Assembly (NCBI GenBank): GCA_003254905.1
Contig: QANU01010622.1
Location: 428,100-492,099, forward strand
Source of the DNA: Nissolia schottii
Lineage: Eukaryota; Streptophyta; Magnoliopsida; Fabales; Fabaceae
Direction: 5' to 3'
Length of the DNA: 64,000 bases
Numbering within the stretch: the first letter of the stretch is position 1; each line of letters begins with the position of its first letter. The notes under the pieces were generated by a model. It saw only the letters and a list, made by a program, of their open reading frames with translations. It was not told the origin of the DNA and searched no databases. The position numbers and the translations under genes are program-made. Positions 47,301 through 59,473 of this stretch are shown one piece after another.

Positions 47301-48989
47301 AGTTTAGGTACCTCAAATACCGGCGACATTACTGTCGGATTATTCCTATTGACAATTCCAATGGATATGACAAAGAAATCCATTAAAAACTTATTCGGAG
47401 ACTATTAAACCAATAATTATCATTGTATTCCATAGATATTGCCATATATGTCACCTAATCCTCGCGCCATTTTGCACCAAACCACCTACTAACAGATTAA
47501 TCCATCAGTACTAATACATCATTTTTTATATTTATTTTTGAGGCGTAGTCGATGAATTTGGTAATCGCAAATTCGTCAGCATTTGAATTTTGACTTTGGT
47601 AGTCAAATTGTCATATTTCGTGAAACACACATTCTCATTAAATTTGCAGCCGACGAATTTTGATATAAAATTCGTGGGTTGCATCGAGATAAGAGATGTA
47701 CACAGGCCGCATACTTCTTGTTCCTCTCTTTTACCATTCCTTCTTCTCTCTCCACCACCACCACCACTAGATAACTTCCACCATAACCACCGAAAACACA
47801 CCACCGCCTCCCTCACATCACAACCAACAACAATGACACAAATCTGCCTCCACTGCCATAGTATCCCTCACTACACCTTAGCTTCCTACTCCACTACCAG
47901 ATTTGCCTCCCATCAAGTCACCACCACCGGATTCGCCTCCCTTGCCACCACAACCACTAGATCTTCCTCCTACCATCACTATTACCACCAAGTCACCGCC
48001 ACCACCATCACCTATGTAAATAATTGTTTTATTTCTCTTTTGTGATTGTTTCGTTGATTTGGAAGTATTTGTTTGTGATTTGGAATTATCTGTTTGCGAT
48101 TTGGGGGCCTATGAATGATATTTGGAGGTCTGTGGTTGTAATGGGGGGTAGTTTTGATTTCAGGGTTGGGGATTGTGCATTACGGTTAGGAATTTGTGAT
48201 TTAGGGTTAGAGTTATGGGTAAGAGATAAAGTTAGAACTTTAAATTTATTTAACAGGTGTATTTTTTTTCAGATATGGCTGGCAAAAATTTTGGACTCCC
48301 CGTGGACCTGTAGCTCCATCTCCATGTTCAAATGGACCCCCACCTTCATGTCCAACATGGGTACAATAGATCTTGAAAATCAGACTGCGTGCCTCGAAAG
48401 GATCCATGTTCAACTGGATGCACATAGAGAGAATTGTTCATTGCCAAAAAATGATCAACATTCATCAACTTAGGTTTTAGGGACTCTAGGGTTGTATCGC
48501 GAGATGATCAATTTGAGGTGGTAGAGAATTCTCTACTGCTAGCCGATGATGAGCCTAAATTAATTAAGTTTTATGGTTTGTGGAATTGGGAATCCACTGC
48601 CAGCAAAGATGATTAATGCTAATTTAGGATTTAGGGTTTATGAGATAAAGAATATTTCATGTTTAGATTTAATGTATTATGTAACTATTAATCAATGAAA
48701 ATATTTATTTTTGAGTTATTAATGATGTTTATATTTGATTATTTTTATGTTTATTACACAATTGTATTAATAATTAGAATTAAAAATTAATTAATTTTTG
48801 TAAAATATATTGACCAAATTTTTCGTTGTTATACACGTGCCCTTACATTGATCGATTTAGCTCTATCAACAAGCCATATATTGATGTATTCTTTTAAACG
48901 AAAAATATTGTCACTATCATATAAATATGTCAATATTAACATCATTTCTGTCAATAAATTTGTCAGTATCATTCATTTCTTTTGTAGTG
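47300..48989 (-). mobile_element. CACTA-type element remnant with one clear terminus
   Basis: On the minus strand the stretch begins CACTACAAAAGAAATGAATG at 48989, a typical CACTA end, followed by subterminal repeats of 'tgacaaat'/'gacagaaat'. A CCA-rich tract lies at 47745-48015 and direct 'attcgtcagc'-like words at 47555-47580. The opposite CACTA end and a transposase were not found. A 149-codon ORF at 48024-48473 has no recognisable motif and is not called. Confidence 0.45.
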
Positions 48990-49488
48990 CAAATCTTACA
49001 CATTTGTTGAAAACTCAAAACATATTTAAATCTTATTAATACACATAACATTATTTGAAAAAAGAAATTAATACTATGTTAATTGAAAAAATATTCAAAT
49101 ATCCTAAATTGAGAAAAATTGGCGGTTAGATTAAAATGAAAGGAATATCCCTTTATTTCAATGTATTTAGTAGTTTTGATTTTGAGTTAGAAGGGTGAAG
49201 GAGGTGAGAAAATTCTCACCATAATAACAAAGCATTATAAAATTTTCTAAAATACAATAAATGTAGACAAATTTAATTGTTCACCTCAATTTAAATCATT
49301 GGGATGAAGTGAAATGGTACCTCTAGTTTTAGGGGAAAATATTTCTCTCGAGGAGTGTTCCATTGGTCGTGGAGTCTCCTGGAAGCGTGAACCGGAGGGG
49401 GTGGGGCTGGGTTCATTCATCCGAGTTTTGCTCTTGTTGACCTGGCGGCACTGTCACAAAGGAGCAGAGACGAGAATCGCACAGTAGA

Positions 49489-50736
49489 ATGCTGGAATGC
49501 CTCTCCTTCAAATCTCTTCCTCTTCCTGCCGCACCCGCTGCTTCAGTCCCCACGCTCCCTCCTCCTCCTCCACCCCATTCCCAAGGTAACCACATCAACA
49601 ACATCAAAACCTTTTTATCTTTTTGCATAAATGCCTCACTCAAATAGTCTCTCTGTTCTTCTCCCCGCTTCACAGGAAACTCGACCGAGCCCACACCCGC
49701 CACCAGCACCGGTTCCTCGCCGGGGCCCAATGTCTCCCGCGAGTACGATCGGGCCGTCCAGGCCCACTCCTACAACGAGATCCGTTCCATGATCCAAGCA
49801 CCCCCGCAGGACCACCTGCACCAGCTCGACCCCGACCTCGAAGTTGAGGACTCCCATCACCGCCACGTCCTCGCCCACGCGCTCCAGCCCGATCGGGACA
49901 GCGTCCGGGAGGCGATCGCCAGCGCGGAGTCACGCAGCAGTGTCAGCCGCACCCTCACGCGCCTCGTCTCCGATTACTTCGACCACAGCGAGAGCACCGG
50001 CGACCTCTACCTCCTCCTCTACCGCAGCGTCCGCCGCGCACGCGCCGTCTACGCGCCCATCCACGACCTTCTCGCGGTCCTCCCTTCCTCCGGCTCGTTT
50101 TCCCAGCACCTGTGCGACCACGCCTTTGACCTCTTCGTCGAATTCGACAGCCAGGAGAATCCTTTCGTGTTCCCTGACTCTCGCAATTTCTCCTGCGTCC
50201 GCGGCAGCTTCTCTGAGCTCAAGCTGCAGATCGAACACCGGCGCCGGATGTGCCGCAAGAGAATCCGGCTTTTCCGCCGAACTCACGCAGGCTGCATGGT
50301 CTGTTTAGTTCTCACCGCCGTTGGGGCTGTGCTTTCGGCCGCTCTCGTCACTGCACACTCAGTCGCCGGCTTTGCAGCAGTTGCGGCCGCTCCTTTATGC
50401 CGCGATTCTTGCCTTCCTAAGAGAAAGGAGAAGAAAGAACGTAGCAAGTTGAAGCAGCTTGATGCTGCTTCGAAGGGTACTTTAGTGATGAATGATCTTG
50501 ACACCATCAATAGCCTTGTTGATCGGTTGCAAAGTGCTGTTGAGAGCGATAGGGCTGTCGTGCGGTTCGCGTTGGAGAGGGGGAGGGAGAGGCACCCCAT
50601 ACAGCAGGTACTCAAGCTGCTCCTGAAGAACCAGCAGAGTTTTGAACCGCTGCTTAAGGATCTTGAGGAGCAGATATTCCTCTGCTTCAATGCCGTCAAC
50701 AAGGCCAGATCGTTGCTCTTCCAAGAGATATACTGA
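49489..50736 (+). CDS. UPF0496 (DUF677) membrane protein
   Basis: Two exons, 49489-49585 and 49676-50736, join in frame (phase 1) to 385 aa, the usual size of plant UPF0496 proteins. The start used is the upstream ATG at 49489; the ATG at 49789 is internal (Met71) and would lose the conserved NVSREYDRAVQAHSYNEI segment just before it. Residues 1-45 are Pro/Ser-rich. The central part is helical (SVSRTLTRLVSDYFDHSEST, then LLYRSVRRARAVYAPIHDLL). About residues 238-275 form a hydrophobic stretch wide enough for two membrane passes (CMVCLVLTAVGAVLSAALV...). A basic linker (KRKEKKERSKLKQLD) and C-terminal coiled-coil-like helices follow. Some family members (AT14A-like) are linked to the plasma membrane and cytoskeleton; a function for this one is not established. 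The coding region is GC-rich against AT-rich flanks. Confidence 0.9.
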
Positions 50737-51926
50737 AATTTGTAGTTAGTTTCTAACCAAAACTAGTCTTTTTTGTCATTGATCATTCATGGTGTGTGCA
50801 ACCTATTTAAGCATGCACAACTGAACTGACCCATAATTATAGATATAGGCTCTCTTTTATGCACTGTATGATTGATATAGCTCGAAACCTGCTATGCTCT
50901 ACAGAACCCTTTAATGTAATCAACCCTGTTCAATGAAATGATATGAGATAGTTCATAGTTAAAGCACCTACCAGACTTTTTTATGCCATCAAAGTTTAGA
51001 TCTTCAATGATGGATTTTTTTGGAGTGTCAATATGTAAGAACTGGTACCAATAAGAAAGGAATTGCTGAAATGGCCTTGGTGTTTATTGATTATGCAGAA
51101 AATTTCATTGGGGAATTTCTGGTACAAAACCAAAACAGGGATGGCTGAAATATTGAAATGCACGAACGGGAAACAGAAAATAGTCTGTGAATTTTAGGAT
51201 CCCTTGGTTCCCTATGCCTAATTCTCGGTTCTGAATAACTGAATGCCTTTCCCTTCCCCCATGATCTCCCTTATAATCATCAATGGTAGAGAATCAAGGG
51301 ACTAAACTTTATTTTCTCCTAAAAATCCTCACTTCCTAATTTGGCTCAACTAATTTATTCTTTTTCCTAATAAATCCTGATTTGTCTCTAACAAATCAGA
51401 TATTATTCCCCCCTATTCTGCTCTTTCCTCTCTTATTTCTTCTAGAATAATGATACGGAAAAGGAATTATTTTCTTTCCATTTCGGTTAGCCTCAGCTTT
51501 AGCTGCTGGGTCTGTAACACAATATTTCAGAAAGAGACAAAACACCGTTTTCTGTGACTTACCAATATTAACATTCAATTGTTGTTGTGCATCATGATTT
51601 ACCAAGTAGTGTTAATGTAAATTTGCAATGTTATCATTTCATGGATCTGTTTATAATGCTAATGATAGGATTCCCCTGGAGTTTACAACTTTTCTGTTGT
51701 TTTCCTTTCACAGTTTAGTCTATCCAGTGAATCTTTTGAGTTATGATTCTGCAAAACTGTTACTTTATGGTTGTTTAGTTTTCTAGTTCTCTTTGGATTT
51801 GACATGTTTGAATACATTCAGTGTCATTGTTAGTTCCAATTGGCTGTCTCCCATTTTCTCTCATTTGATTTTGAAGCAATGTGAAAAATTAAAGCTATAT
51901 ATGGAGACTGATTTGTTACTTTTTCT
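50737..51926. other. 3' flank of the UPF0496 gene
   Basis: 3'UTR (AATGAAATGA-like signals near 50930) and non-coding DNA with no recognised gene. Confidence 0.45.
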
Positions 51927-52760
51927 CATTGAAATTTTATGTATTGCCTATTCTTGAGTGTAAGTTCCAGTTCTATGGGATACAATCCCATAGTGAACTT
52001 GTCACCTTATATTAACATAAATTGAAATTAAAACTGTTTTAGTCCTTGAAAGATGTGAATGTCATCACATTAGTCCTCTAGATATTATTGTAATCTAATA
52101 AATCCCTCAAGGATTTGTCCTTTGGTTGGCCACAGTTTGGCCACCATTAAAATTCTATGTATTCCTTATTCTTGATTTCAGATACCAGTTCTAAGGGATA
52201 CATTTTCTGTTAGGATAAAAGAGAAGCCTTTAATATGGAAAGTTTATTCTAGAAGGGACCGAAAGGATAAGGAAGCAGCCTAGTTAGTTTACCTTTATTA
52301 GTTTATTTCTAATTGTTAGTATTTATCGTTATTTGATATCTAGTTATTTTAGGAGTCGGTTATTATCTTAAGAGTCTATTTAGGAGTTAAATTAGGAATA
52401 ACAAATATTATAAATAGGAGTATTCTGCTTAGGTTAGGGTGTGGATTTTATTATTGAGTTGTAAAGGGATCCAACCTTTGAAGAGGGTCCAGCCTCTTGA
52501 TTTTTATTCAATAATATTCAGTTTTATATAAATCCTTATTATTTGTTCTTGGCTGTTGGGTCCCAAAAACGACCTAACATTTTCACAGTGAACATATCAC
52601 CTTATATTAGCATAATTTAAGAGTAAAACTTATTTTGATCCTCGAACAATGTGGATGTCATCACATTCCTTTCGATCTTCTAAGGATTGGTATCTCTAAT
52701 CCCTCAAAGATATAAAACTGTCACCATTTTGTCTTTTGATTGGCCACAGTTTTGAACCAT
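51927..52760 (+). repeat. Local tandem duplication, second copy broken by a solo LTR
   Basis: Copy 1 (about 51927-52144) and copy 2 (about 52145-52760) share the order 'aaattttatgtatt.cctattcttga', 'gtcaccttatatta.cat', 'gatgtgaatgtcatcacat' and 'ttggttggccacagtttgg'. Copy 2 is longer only because of the LTR at 52208-52579. Confidence 0.7.
52208..52579 (+). mobile_element. Solo LTR, 372 bp, with target duplication TTTTC
   Basis: It runs TGTTAGG...GACCTAACA, bordered by TTTTC at 52203-52207 and 52580-52584. TATAAATAGG at about 52411 is a likely LTR TATA box. The termini are a 7-bp inverted pair (TGTTAGG / CCTAACA). Confidence 0.85.
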
Positions 52761-53444
52761 GGTGATGTATGCTGATGTGTCATCTTCACATCTGAGTAGG
52801 GGGGTTAAACGCCTCATAAGCTACAACATGACCATCATGCTGGATTCTAAGTTGATATAAGAATGAATAATCATGAACATTCTTCCCCAATCAAGCACCC
52901 TAAGCCTACCCAATCCAACCAAAAGGTTCTAATTGCTTCAGATTCCCAGAAAGTCCCTTACACTTTATAGAAGTAGAGGTTTCTATTGAACCTAAGGAGT
53001 GAAATTGCACCAAATCCCAAAATATTATAAACTTCCAACTTTAGAATCACGCACTTCCCCATTACTTGGAATTTGCACTCCCTGCCATTACCTCCAAATC
53101 GAATCCCCAGTTGCTTGAATCAAAACTAACCGTGTCCATGAATTCTCAAGCTAGATTATATTGTTGCTCTCACTTACACTTGTCTAGGGAACTTGTAGGT
53201 GGGAGAGACAAAGAAAAATCCATAAAACTTTTGGGATCATACAACACAAACAAAACCTAACATTATCTACATTTAGAGGCCAAAACAAAACATGGTAAGG
53301 GACCACAAGTAGAAACAAAAGGTTGGCCATCAACGGGGGACCGGCAATGTCGAGGGTTTCACAAATTACAAAAACAATACCAAAACAACTCTCATACATG
53401 CTTACTAGATGTCTCTGAAATTTGGGTTCAATGGGATCTCTAGG

Positions 53445-53763
53445 TAACACGTGCTAAATAGCAAAGACTAAATTAGTTAGTTGATAAATTAACTAACCTG
53501 ATTACAGTTTTGTTAGTTTAGTTAGTTAGGAGTTGAGAGCTAAGTTTGTTAGAAATTCACATGTGATTAACCTATAATTTCTGATTCTTCATTTGAATTT
53601 CATCGAGCTTGTATATAAGGAAAACTCAGAAGTGTTGTAACCTAGAGTTGATTCACAATATCAAGTTCAACACATTCAGAGCAACTTACTCTTGAAATCT
53701 GTTTTCTTGGTGCTCAAGCTTTGTTCACGGCTGGATCTCCGTACTCAGTTTCTTCATTTCTTA
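53445..53763 (+). repeat. 5' LTR of the copia element (319 bp)
   Basis: Starts TAACACGTGCTAAATAG and ends CATTTCTTA. TATATAAGGAAAAC at about 53610 is the likely TATA box. Confidence 0.85.
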
Positions 53764-53776
53764 TGGTATCAGGGCT
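53764..53776 (+). other. Primer binding site, initiator tRNA-Met type
   Basis: TGGTATCAGGGCT directly abuts the LTR; it differs by one base from the usual TGGTATCAGAGC. Confidence 0.75.
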
Positions 53777-53852
53777 CCTAAATTAGGAGCTCTGGTGCGC
53801 ACACTCTTCTCCAATTCTTCTGCTTTCAACATCTTCTTCACCAAGTTCATCA

Positions 53853-55094
53853 ATGGTGAATCTGGATCAAGAACGAGCTATAGTGGTAGACCAGAATATA
53901 GTGCCACAAATGAATCATCCTTTTCTTGCCACGCATTTAGCTGTGATGGCGTCACAGTTTCAATCGCACACAAACCAAGCATTGATTCAGATGAATCCGA
54001 TGATTGACCTGATGAGTCCTTACTTTGTGCATCCTAGAGATAATTCAGGAGCTTCACCGATTTCTTTGGTCCTCAATGCTCAGAACTATCATACCTGGGA
54101 GAGACCGAAGAAGTTCGCATTAAAGTCCAAGAATAAACTCAAATTTGTCGATGGAATGATCAAGAAGCCATCAGAAGATAATCAATTGTATGTCGCTTGG
54201 GACAGGTGCAACGCTTACATCTTTTCATGGATTAATCTCTCATTAAGCCCCAAAATCTATCAAAGTGTGATTTGGATTGAAGATTGTTATGAGCTGTGGA
54301 AGGATCTCAAGCACATATCTCACCAGGGAGATATTTTAAGAACTGCTGTTCTTCAAGAAGAACTATTTGCCATGAAACAAGGTGAGTTGTCAATTACAGC
54401 TTTCTTTACAAAATTGAAGTCAATTTGGGAGGAATTGGAGAGTTAGCAACCGATCCCAAGCTGTTCTTGTAGCATACCCTGCATCTTTGGATTAGGAACG
54501 GTGAGGAACTATCGGAAGAGAGATTATGTGGTGAGATTCTTAAGAGGGCTTAATGAACAATATGCACACATTAGATCATAGATTATGATGATGAAACCTC
54601 TACCTGACATCACCAGTACTTTTTCTTTGCTAACTGAGCAAGAGAGACAGATAACTTCGATTTCACATGAGTCTGTAGCACTTCTTAGTAATGCTAATAA
54701 TTCTGGAAATTCTGAGCAAAACAGACAGCAATCAAATAGTGGAGGTAATCATGGAGGAAGAGGATCTAGAGGTAGGTCCTCTAGCAGAGGAGGAAGAGGC
54801 TCATCAGGAAGAGGTCAATTCTCAAGATTGTGTTCTGCATATTCTGTCATACATCAGGGCATAAAATTGATAGATGCTTTCACAAACATGATTATTCACC
54901 CGGATATCCTGAGCATTTCAAATGGACAAAGGCTAAGATTGCCAAAGTTAACAGCATCATCTCTGAGAAAGCTGAGAAGGATGATGATGAAGCAGATGAT
55001 TGTCAATCTGGAAAGGATGATGATTAGGAGGATGAAATTCCTGCAGCTGCTACATCAGGAGTTTTACCATCACCCCTGCATATCTCACCTGTAA
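53853..55094 (+). pseudogene. Copia gag remnant with zinc knuckle
   Basis: ATG at 53853 opens a 197-codon frame with the copia Gag pattern: L.AQNYHTW......L.SKNKL.FVDG, then YELWKDLK...., then ELSITAFFTKLKSIWEELE, closed by TAG at 54444. After frame changes the text continues (DYVVRFLRGLNEQYAHIRS), then a Gly/Arg/Ser-rich linker, then the zinc knuckle CIFCHTSGHKIDRC (CX2CX4HX4C) at about 54834-54876 in another frame. At least two stops and one frameshift break it. Confidence 0.8.
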
Positions 55095-55271
55095 TTTCTG
55101 ATTCAACTTCTACTACACTACGTACTACTAATAATTCATCAAATACATGTGCACCACCTACTGTAAACACTAGGTGAGGAAGGCTCCTACCTATCTCCAC
55201 AAATATCACTGCAATCTGGCAAAGGTCTGCCTCCAGAACCTTCAGGTAATTCCTTTCCTCTCTCACATGTT

Positions 55272-56960
55272 ATGAGCTATGCCAATTTAGACCCCATCCA
55301 CAAAACCTTTTCCCTAGACATATCTACACAACTTGAACCAACATCTTATAAGGATTTTGTGCAACATGATTGTTGGAGAAAGGCTATAGAAGCTAAGTTG
55401 AGAGCTCTTAGTGCTAATAATACCTCGATTTTAACTGAATTGCCACCCAGAAAGAAGGCAATTTGGAGGAAAGTGGGTTTTTACAACCAAATATAAGGCT
55501 GCTGGGACCATAGAGAGACATAAGGCTAGATTGGTAGCCAAGGGATACAATCAAACTGACGGCCTAGACTACCTTGATGTGAATGCAACATTTTTACATG
55601 GGGACCTTAATGAGGAGGTTTATATGACTCCTCCCCCTAGCTATCTTGATGAAAGGACACCTGGACAAGTTTGTAAACTTGTGAAATATCTCTTATGGTT
55701 TGAAACAAGCCGGCCGACAGTGTAATTACTAACTCTCAGAGGCACTCCTTAACTCGGGTTATACTCAATCCCAGGCTGATTATTCCTTCTTTACCAAAGG
55801 CAATTCAAGCAATTTTACTGTCATATTAGTATATGTTGATGACTTGTTGATTGCAGGCAACAACATCAATGAAATTGATGATGTCAAGCAAATGCTACAT
55901 CACAGGTTCACCATAAAAGACTTAAGAGATGTCCGATACTTTCTAGGCATGGAAGTTGCTCGAAGTTCCTCAGGAATAGCTCTTTCAGCGAAAATATGCT
56001 GTGGAGTTACTTCAAGATGCTAGTCTCCTAGCCTCTAAACCTATTTCCACTCCTTATGATGCCAACCTCAAGCTACAGAAAGCTGGTTCCGCACCCTATC
56101 ATGACCCTTCTGCTTATAGAAATAGCTCTTTTTCAGCGAAAATATGCTGTGGAGTTACTTCAAGACTAGTCTCCTAGCCTCTAAACCTATTTCCACTCAT
56201 GATGCCAACCTCAAGCTACAGAAAACTGGTTCTGCACCCTATCATGACCCTTCTGCTTATAGGACGGTTGTTGGTAGACTCATATACCTCACTGGCACAT
56301 GACCTGACCTGTCATTTGCTGTTGGTCAATTAAGCCAATACTTGGATAGTGGGATCAACCAATGATAGAACATCATCAAGCTGCTCTTCGAGGGCTCAAA
56401 TACATAGAAGGGTTTCCAGCTCTTGGACTTTACTTTCCTGCAGCCTCTGATCAAAAGCCCACTGCATTTACAGATGCAGATTGGGGCTCATGCTTGGATA
56501 GTCATAGATCGGTAACAGCTTCTACTTCTTCTTTGGACAAGCAATCATATATTGGAAATGCAAGAAGCAGCCCATGGTTTCTTGCAGCTCCTCTGAAGCA
56601 GAGTATCGAGCATTGGCCACTGCAAGTTGTGAGGCTCAATGGCTCTCGTACCTGCTCAATGATCTTCTTATTCCTCTCTCAGCTCCTATCACCATGTTTT
56701 GTGATAACAAATCCGCTATTCACATTGCCACAAACCCGGTTTTCCACGAGAGAACAAAACACATTGCTATGGATTGTCATAGTGTTCTTGATAGAATCCA
56801 ATCGGGTCTGCTGCATCTCCTTCCTATCTCATCAAAACAAAAGACTGCAGACATCCTCGCCAAAGCTTTGCAGCCTGGTCCCTTTGCTACTATGTTGTCC
56901 AAGCTTGGCCTCAAGGATCTTTACCAGCTGGCTTGCGGTGGCGTAACACATGCTAAATAG
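55272..56960 (+). pseudogene. Copia reverse transcriptase and RNase H remnant
   Basis: Recognisable blocks in order: 'WRKAIEAKLRAL..N.....LPPRKKAI' (55370-55480), '[16 protein letters not shown]' joined directly to '[16 protein letters not shown]' (about 55530-55630; the usual 30 or so residues between are missing), YVDDLLIAGN (55832), FLGMEVA (55940), then RNase H with TDADWGSCLDSHRSV and CSSSEAEYRALA, ending in DILAKAL and LGLKDLYQLACGG next to the right LTR. Several frameshifts occur, and a 146-base stretch is duplicated at 55975-56262. Confidence 0.85.
55975..56262 (+). repeat. Tandem duplication of about 145 bp inside the copia reverse transcriptase
   Basis: 55975-56120 and 56121-56262 are near-identical; both begin AATAGCTCTTT and end TCTGCTTATAG. 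They differ by a few substitutions and small indels. Confidence 0.9.
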
Positions 56961-57294
56961 CAAAGGCTTAGTTAATTAGTTGGCAAATTTTTCTTGGATA
57001 AAATCTATTTAGTTGATAAATTAACTAACCTGATAACAGTTTTGTTAGTTTAGTTAGTTAGGAGTTGAGAGCTAAGTTTGTTAGAAATTCACATATAATC
57101 ACCTGTAATTTCTAATTTTTCATTTGCATTTTGTCTAGCTTATATATAAGGAAAACTCAGAACTGTTGTAACCTTTAGTTGATTCACAATATCAAGTTTA
57201 ACACATTTAGAGCAACTTTCTCTTGAATTCTGTTTTCTTGGTGCTCAAGCGTTATTCATGGCTGGATCTCCATACTCGGTTTCTTCTTTTTATA
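56944..57294 (+). repeat. 3' LTR of the copia element (351 bp)
   Basis: Starts TAACACATGCTAAATAG and ends CTTTTTATA, followed by CTAGG. Confidence 0.85.
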
Positions 57295-57639
57295 CTAGGA
57301 CTTCAAAGCCTTTCTTTCTCAGATAATCTCTCATAGAAACTCTACTCCTTAGTTTGCATTCTCTCACCACTCCTCTACTTTTGATTTTCTTCTTTCCCCT
57401 CCTACTTATTTTCTTCTTTCCCCACCTTAGTCCATGCCTATTCCACTTAGTATCCAGTCTAATAGTTCTGTTGTAGTTCATATGATGTTGAATGGCCCAG
57501 GCTATTAACTAACCACGGTGTGAATGAGGTGTTGTTTTATATCTTTGAAAGATTTATTTAGTAACAATATTTATTGGAGAACAAATGTGGTGACCATACC
57601 TATCTTTCCCAGATTGAACAAGTTTTTACTCTATGATTT

Positions 57640-57921
57640 AGGTAGTGTTTGGTTGTTGTCGTGGGATGGAAGAGATAGAGATATTGGGAATAGAAACATG
57701 TTTGGAGAAGGGGACAGAGACAAAAAACTTAAAATTATCTGTCTCAAAACAATTTTTACACTAATTTTTGTACTTCCAAAAAGGAGGGACACAAGAGGCA
57801 TGTTGTTGGGATGATTTTTATCTTAATTTTTGTACCTCAAAAAAAGAGGGACACGAGAATGTCTCTATTGTCCTACTGTCTCTGTCCTTTCTGTCTTAGG
57901 ATCGGAACCAAATGCTACCTA
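57640..57921. mobile_element. MITE with AGGTAGYRTTTGGTT ends
   Basis: The left end is AGGTAGTGTTTGGTTG and the right end, inverted, is AGGTAGCATTTGGTTCC. A 50-base inner motif ('aatttttgtac.tc.aaaaagagggacac') is repeated twice. It belongs to the same broad family as 9255-9902. Confidence 0.7.
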
Positions 57922-58875
57922 GAAGTTAATGGTTAGAATGCAAACATGGTTCTTGATAAGACACTATGACGCCGTCTGATCCATGTGGCCGAGTTCATGT
58001 AGAGGGACAAAGCTTAGTTGTTGTTATATTTGAATATTTGAATTGATTTTTGGGATTTTGAGAGTTCCATGGTTCACAATCCACGGGATTTTTTGGGGAA
58101 GTCTGTACTCACTTTTTTATTTGTATTCTTTCTTTATGATCTCTGAAACTGAAAGCTCTCAGCATTTATCTTGGCTGCATCACTAGGTTGTGTCAGTGTT
58201 ATACACTTGTACAGCTGCTTATAATTTATGTGTTGGGCTGTTTCCATAGCCTCATAGATGAAAGCCATAGCATCATCGCTTGGTCTTTGTTTTAGTTAGC
58301 TTTGAATTAAGAGGGTGTGCTATAGGATGAAAGGAAGTGCATGCAGGATTAGCACATCACTAGAGTCCTGCTGACAACATGGGGAGGTAAATGACCCCCT
58401 TATTCAAGACCGACAGGACGAGGTAGGAAATGAAAGAGGAGATTCAATTAGTTAAGGGGATAAAAAGGTAAGAGAGAGTGAAGCAAGAAAGAAGTGAGAG
58501 GAAAGGGTGGAAGAGACCATGCCTCTCGAAGTGCACGGAGTATCCGTATCTTCATAGAGTTGCACGCTGATTCTGTATATATTCTTACCTCACCTGTTAT
58601 TTATATCACACTGATTAGGTAGCAAATTTATAGTAATTATGTGTCTATTTGAGATTATTCTGGTTCCTGATCACCTGATCTATCACTTGTACAGCATAAA
58701 TGTTCGTGGACATCTGTTCTATCACTTATGTTGCATAACTGACTTAAAACAAATGTGGCTATTGTTGTTCACAGTCATGCTCATGATTGCACAACAAATG
58801 GACTGGTTTTCTTGTTTTGATAAATTGGTTAATGCTATGGTTTTCTTGTTTTGATAAATTGGTTAATTCATAGAA
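57922..58875. other. Intergenic DNA, no gene recognised
   Basis: A short direct repeat 'atggttttcttgttttgataaattggttaat' type occurs at about 58800-58866. No genes. Confidence 0.4.
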
Positions 58876-59047
58876 GAGTAATGCTTGGACCTCCTAATTC
58901 ATCTTCCTAAACTTCCTCCTACCTATTAAATGAGGTAAAAAGTAAATGTATTCAATGTCTTGAAATTTTAAAAAACATCCACATTTTACCTCATTTAGTA
59001 GTTAGAAAGAACTTTAGGATAGTGGGTTAGGAGGCCCAAGTACTATT
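58876..59047. mobile_element. MITE with long inverted arms (about 75 bp)
   Basis: Left arm from 58879 (TAATGCTTGGACCTCCTAAT) pairs with the right arm ending near 59045 (TTAGGAGGCCCAAGTACTA). Inner parts AAATGAGGTAAAA / TTTTACCTCATTT also pair. Non-coding. Confidence 0.75.
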
Positions 59048-59424
59048 CATGAATGATTTCAATGGTAGTGATATTTTGCCATTGTGCTAATATGCATAAC
59101 TATCAGGGTTCCAAATAATTCACACCTCTTCAGCAATGAGTGAGTGTGAGAGATGGTTGCCTTTTCCTGATCTCGGCAATTCAGCATTCTGTGAAGTATG
59201 CAAGACAAGGTGTGGCCTTCAAAGCCCAATTGTGAGGAGGCTCGTATAGCTGTTGGCTATTGGTTAATTAAAGGTCCCATTCGATTGCATTTTCTTAGGG
59301 TGTGTTTAAGATGCGTTTGTGAATTGAGTTTAGGAGGGGAACATTGAGGTGTTAGTAGGCATTAGGAAAGGTCTGGGCTTAGTAGGCATTAAATAGTATC
59401 TGTCTGGTTCACACTAAAACCCTG

Positions 59425-59427
<3 letters not shown>

Positions 59428-59457
<30 letters not shown>

Positions 59458-59473
59458 NTATATATATATATAA
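59428..59473. repeat. (TA)n microsatellite with an ambiguous base
   Basis: About 23 TA units, with N at 59458. Confidence 0.95.

Larger units (their letters stand above)
53445..57294 (+). mobile_element. Internally deleted Ty1/copia retrotransposon
   Basis: LTRs lie at 53445-53763 and 56944-57294; the 5-bp duplication CTAGG flanks the element (53440-53444, 57295-57299). The primer binding site directly follows the left LTR. Inside, in copia order, are gag with a zinc knuckle, a short piece leading to reverse transcriptase, the YVDD block and RNase H. Protease and integrase are absent and the frame is broken many times, so it cannot encode its own enzymes. The right LTR has 32 extra bases (near 56985) that the left lacks. 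Confidence 0.9.

Noticed and set aside
49844..50308. Ser/Thr/Ala-rich 154-codon ORF and antisense ORFs over the UPF0496 gene
   Set aside because: They are shadow frames of a GC-rich exon; the UPF0496 frame explains the region.
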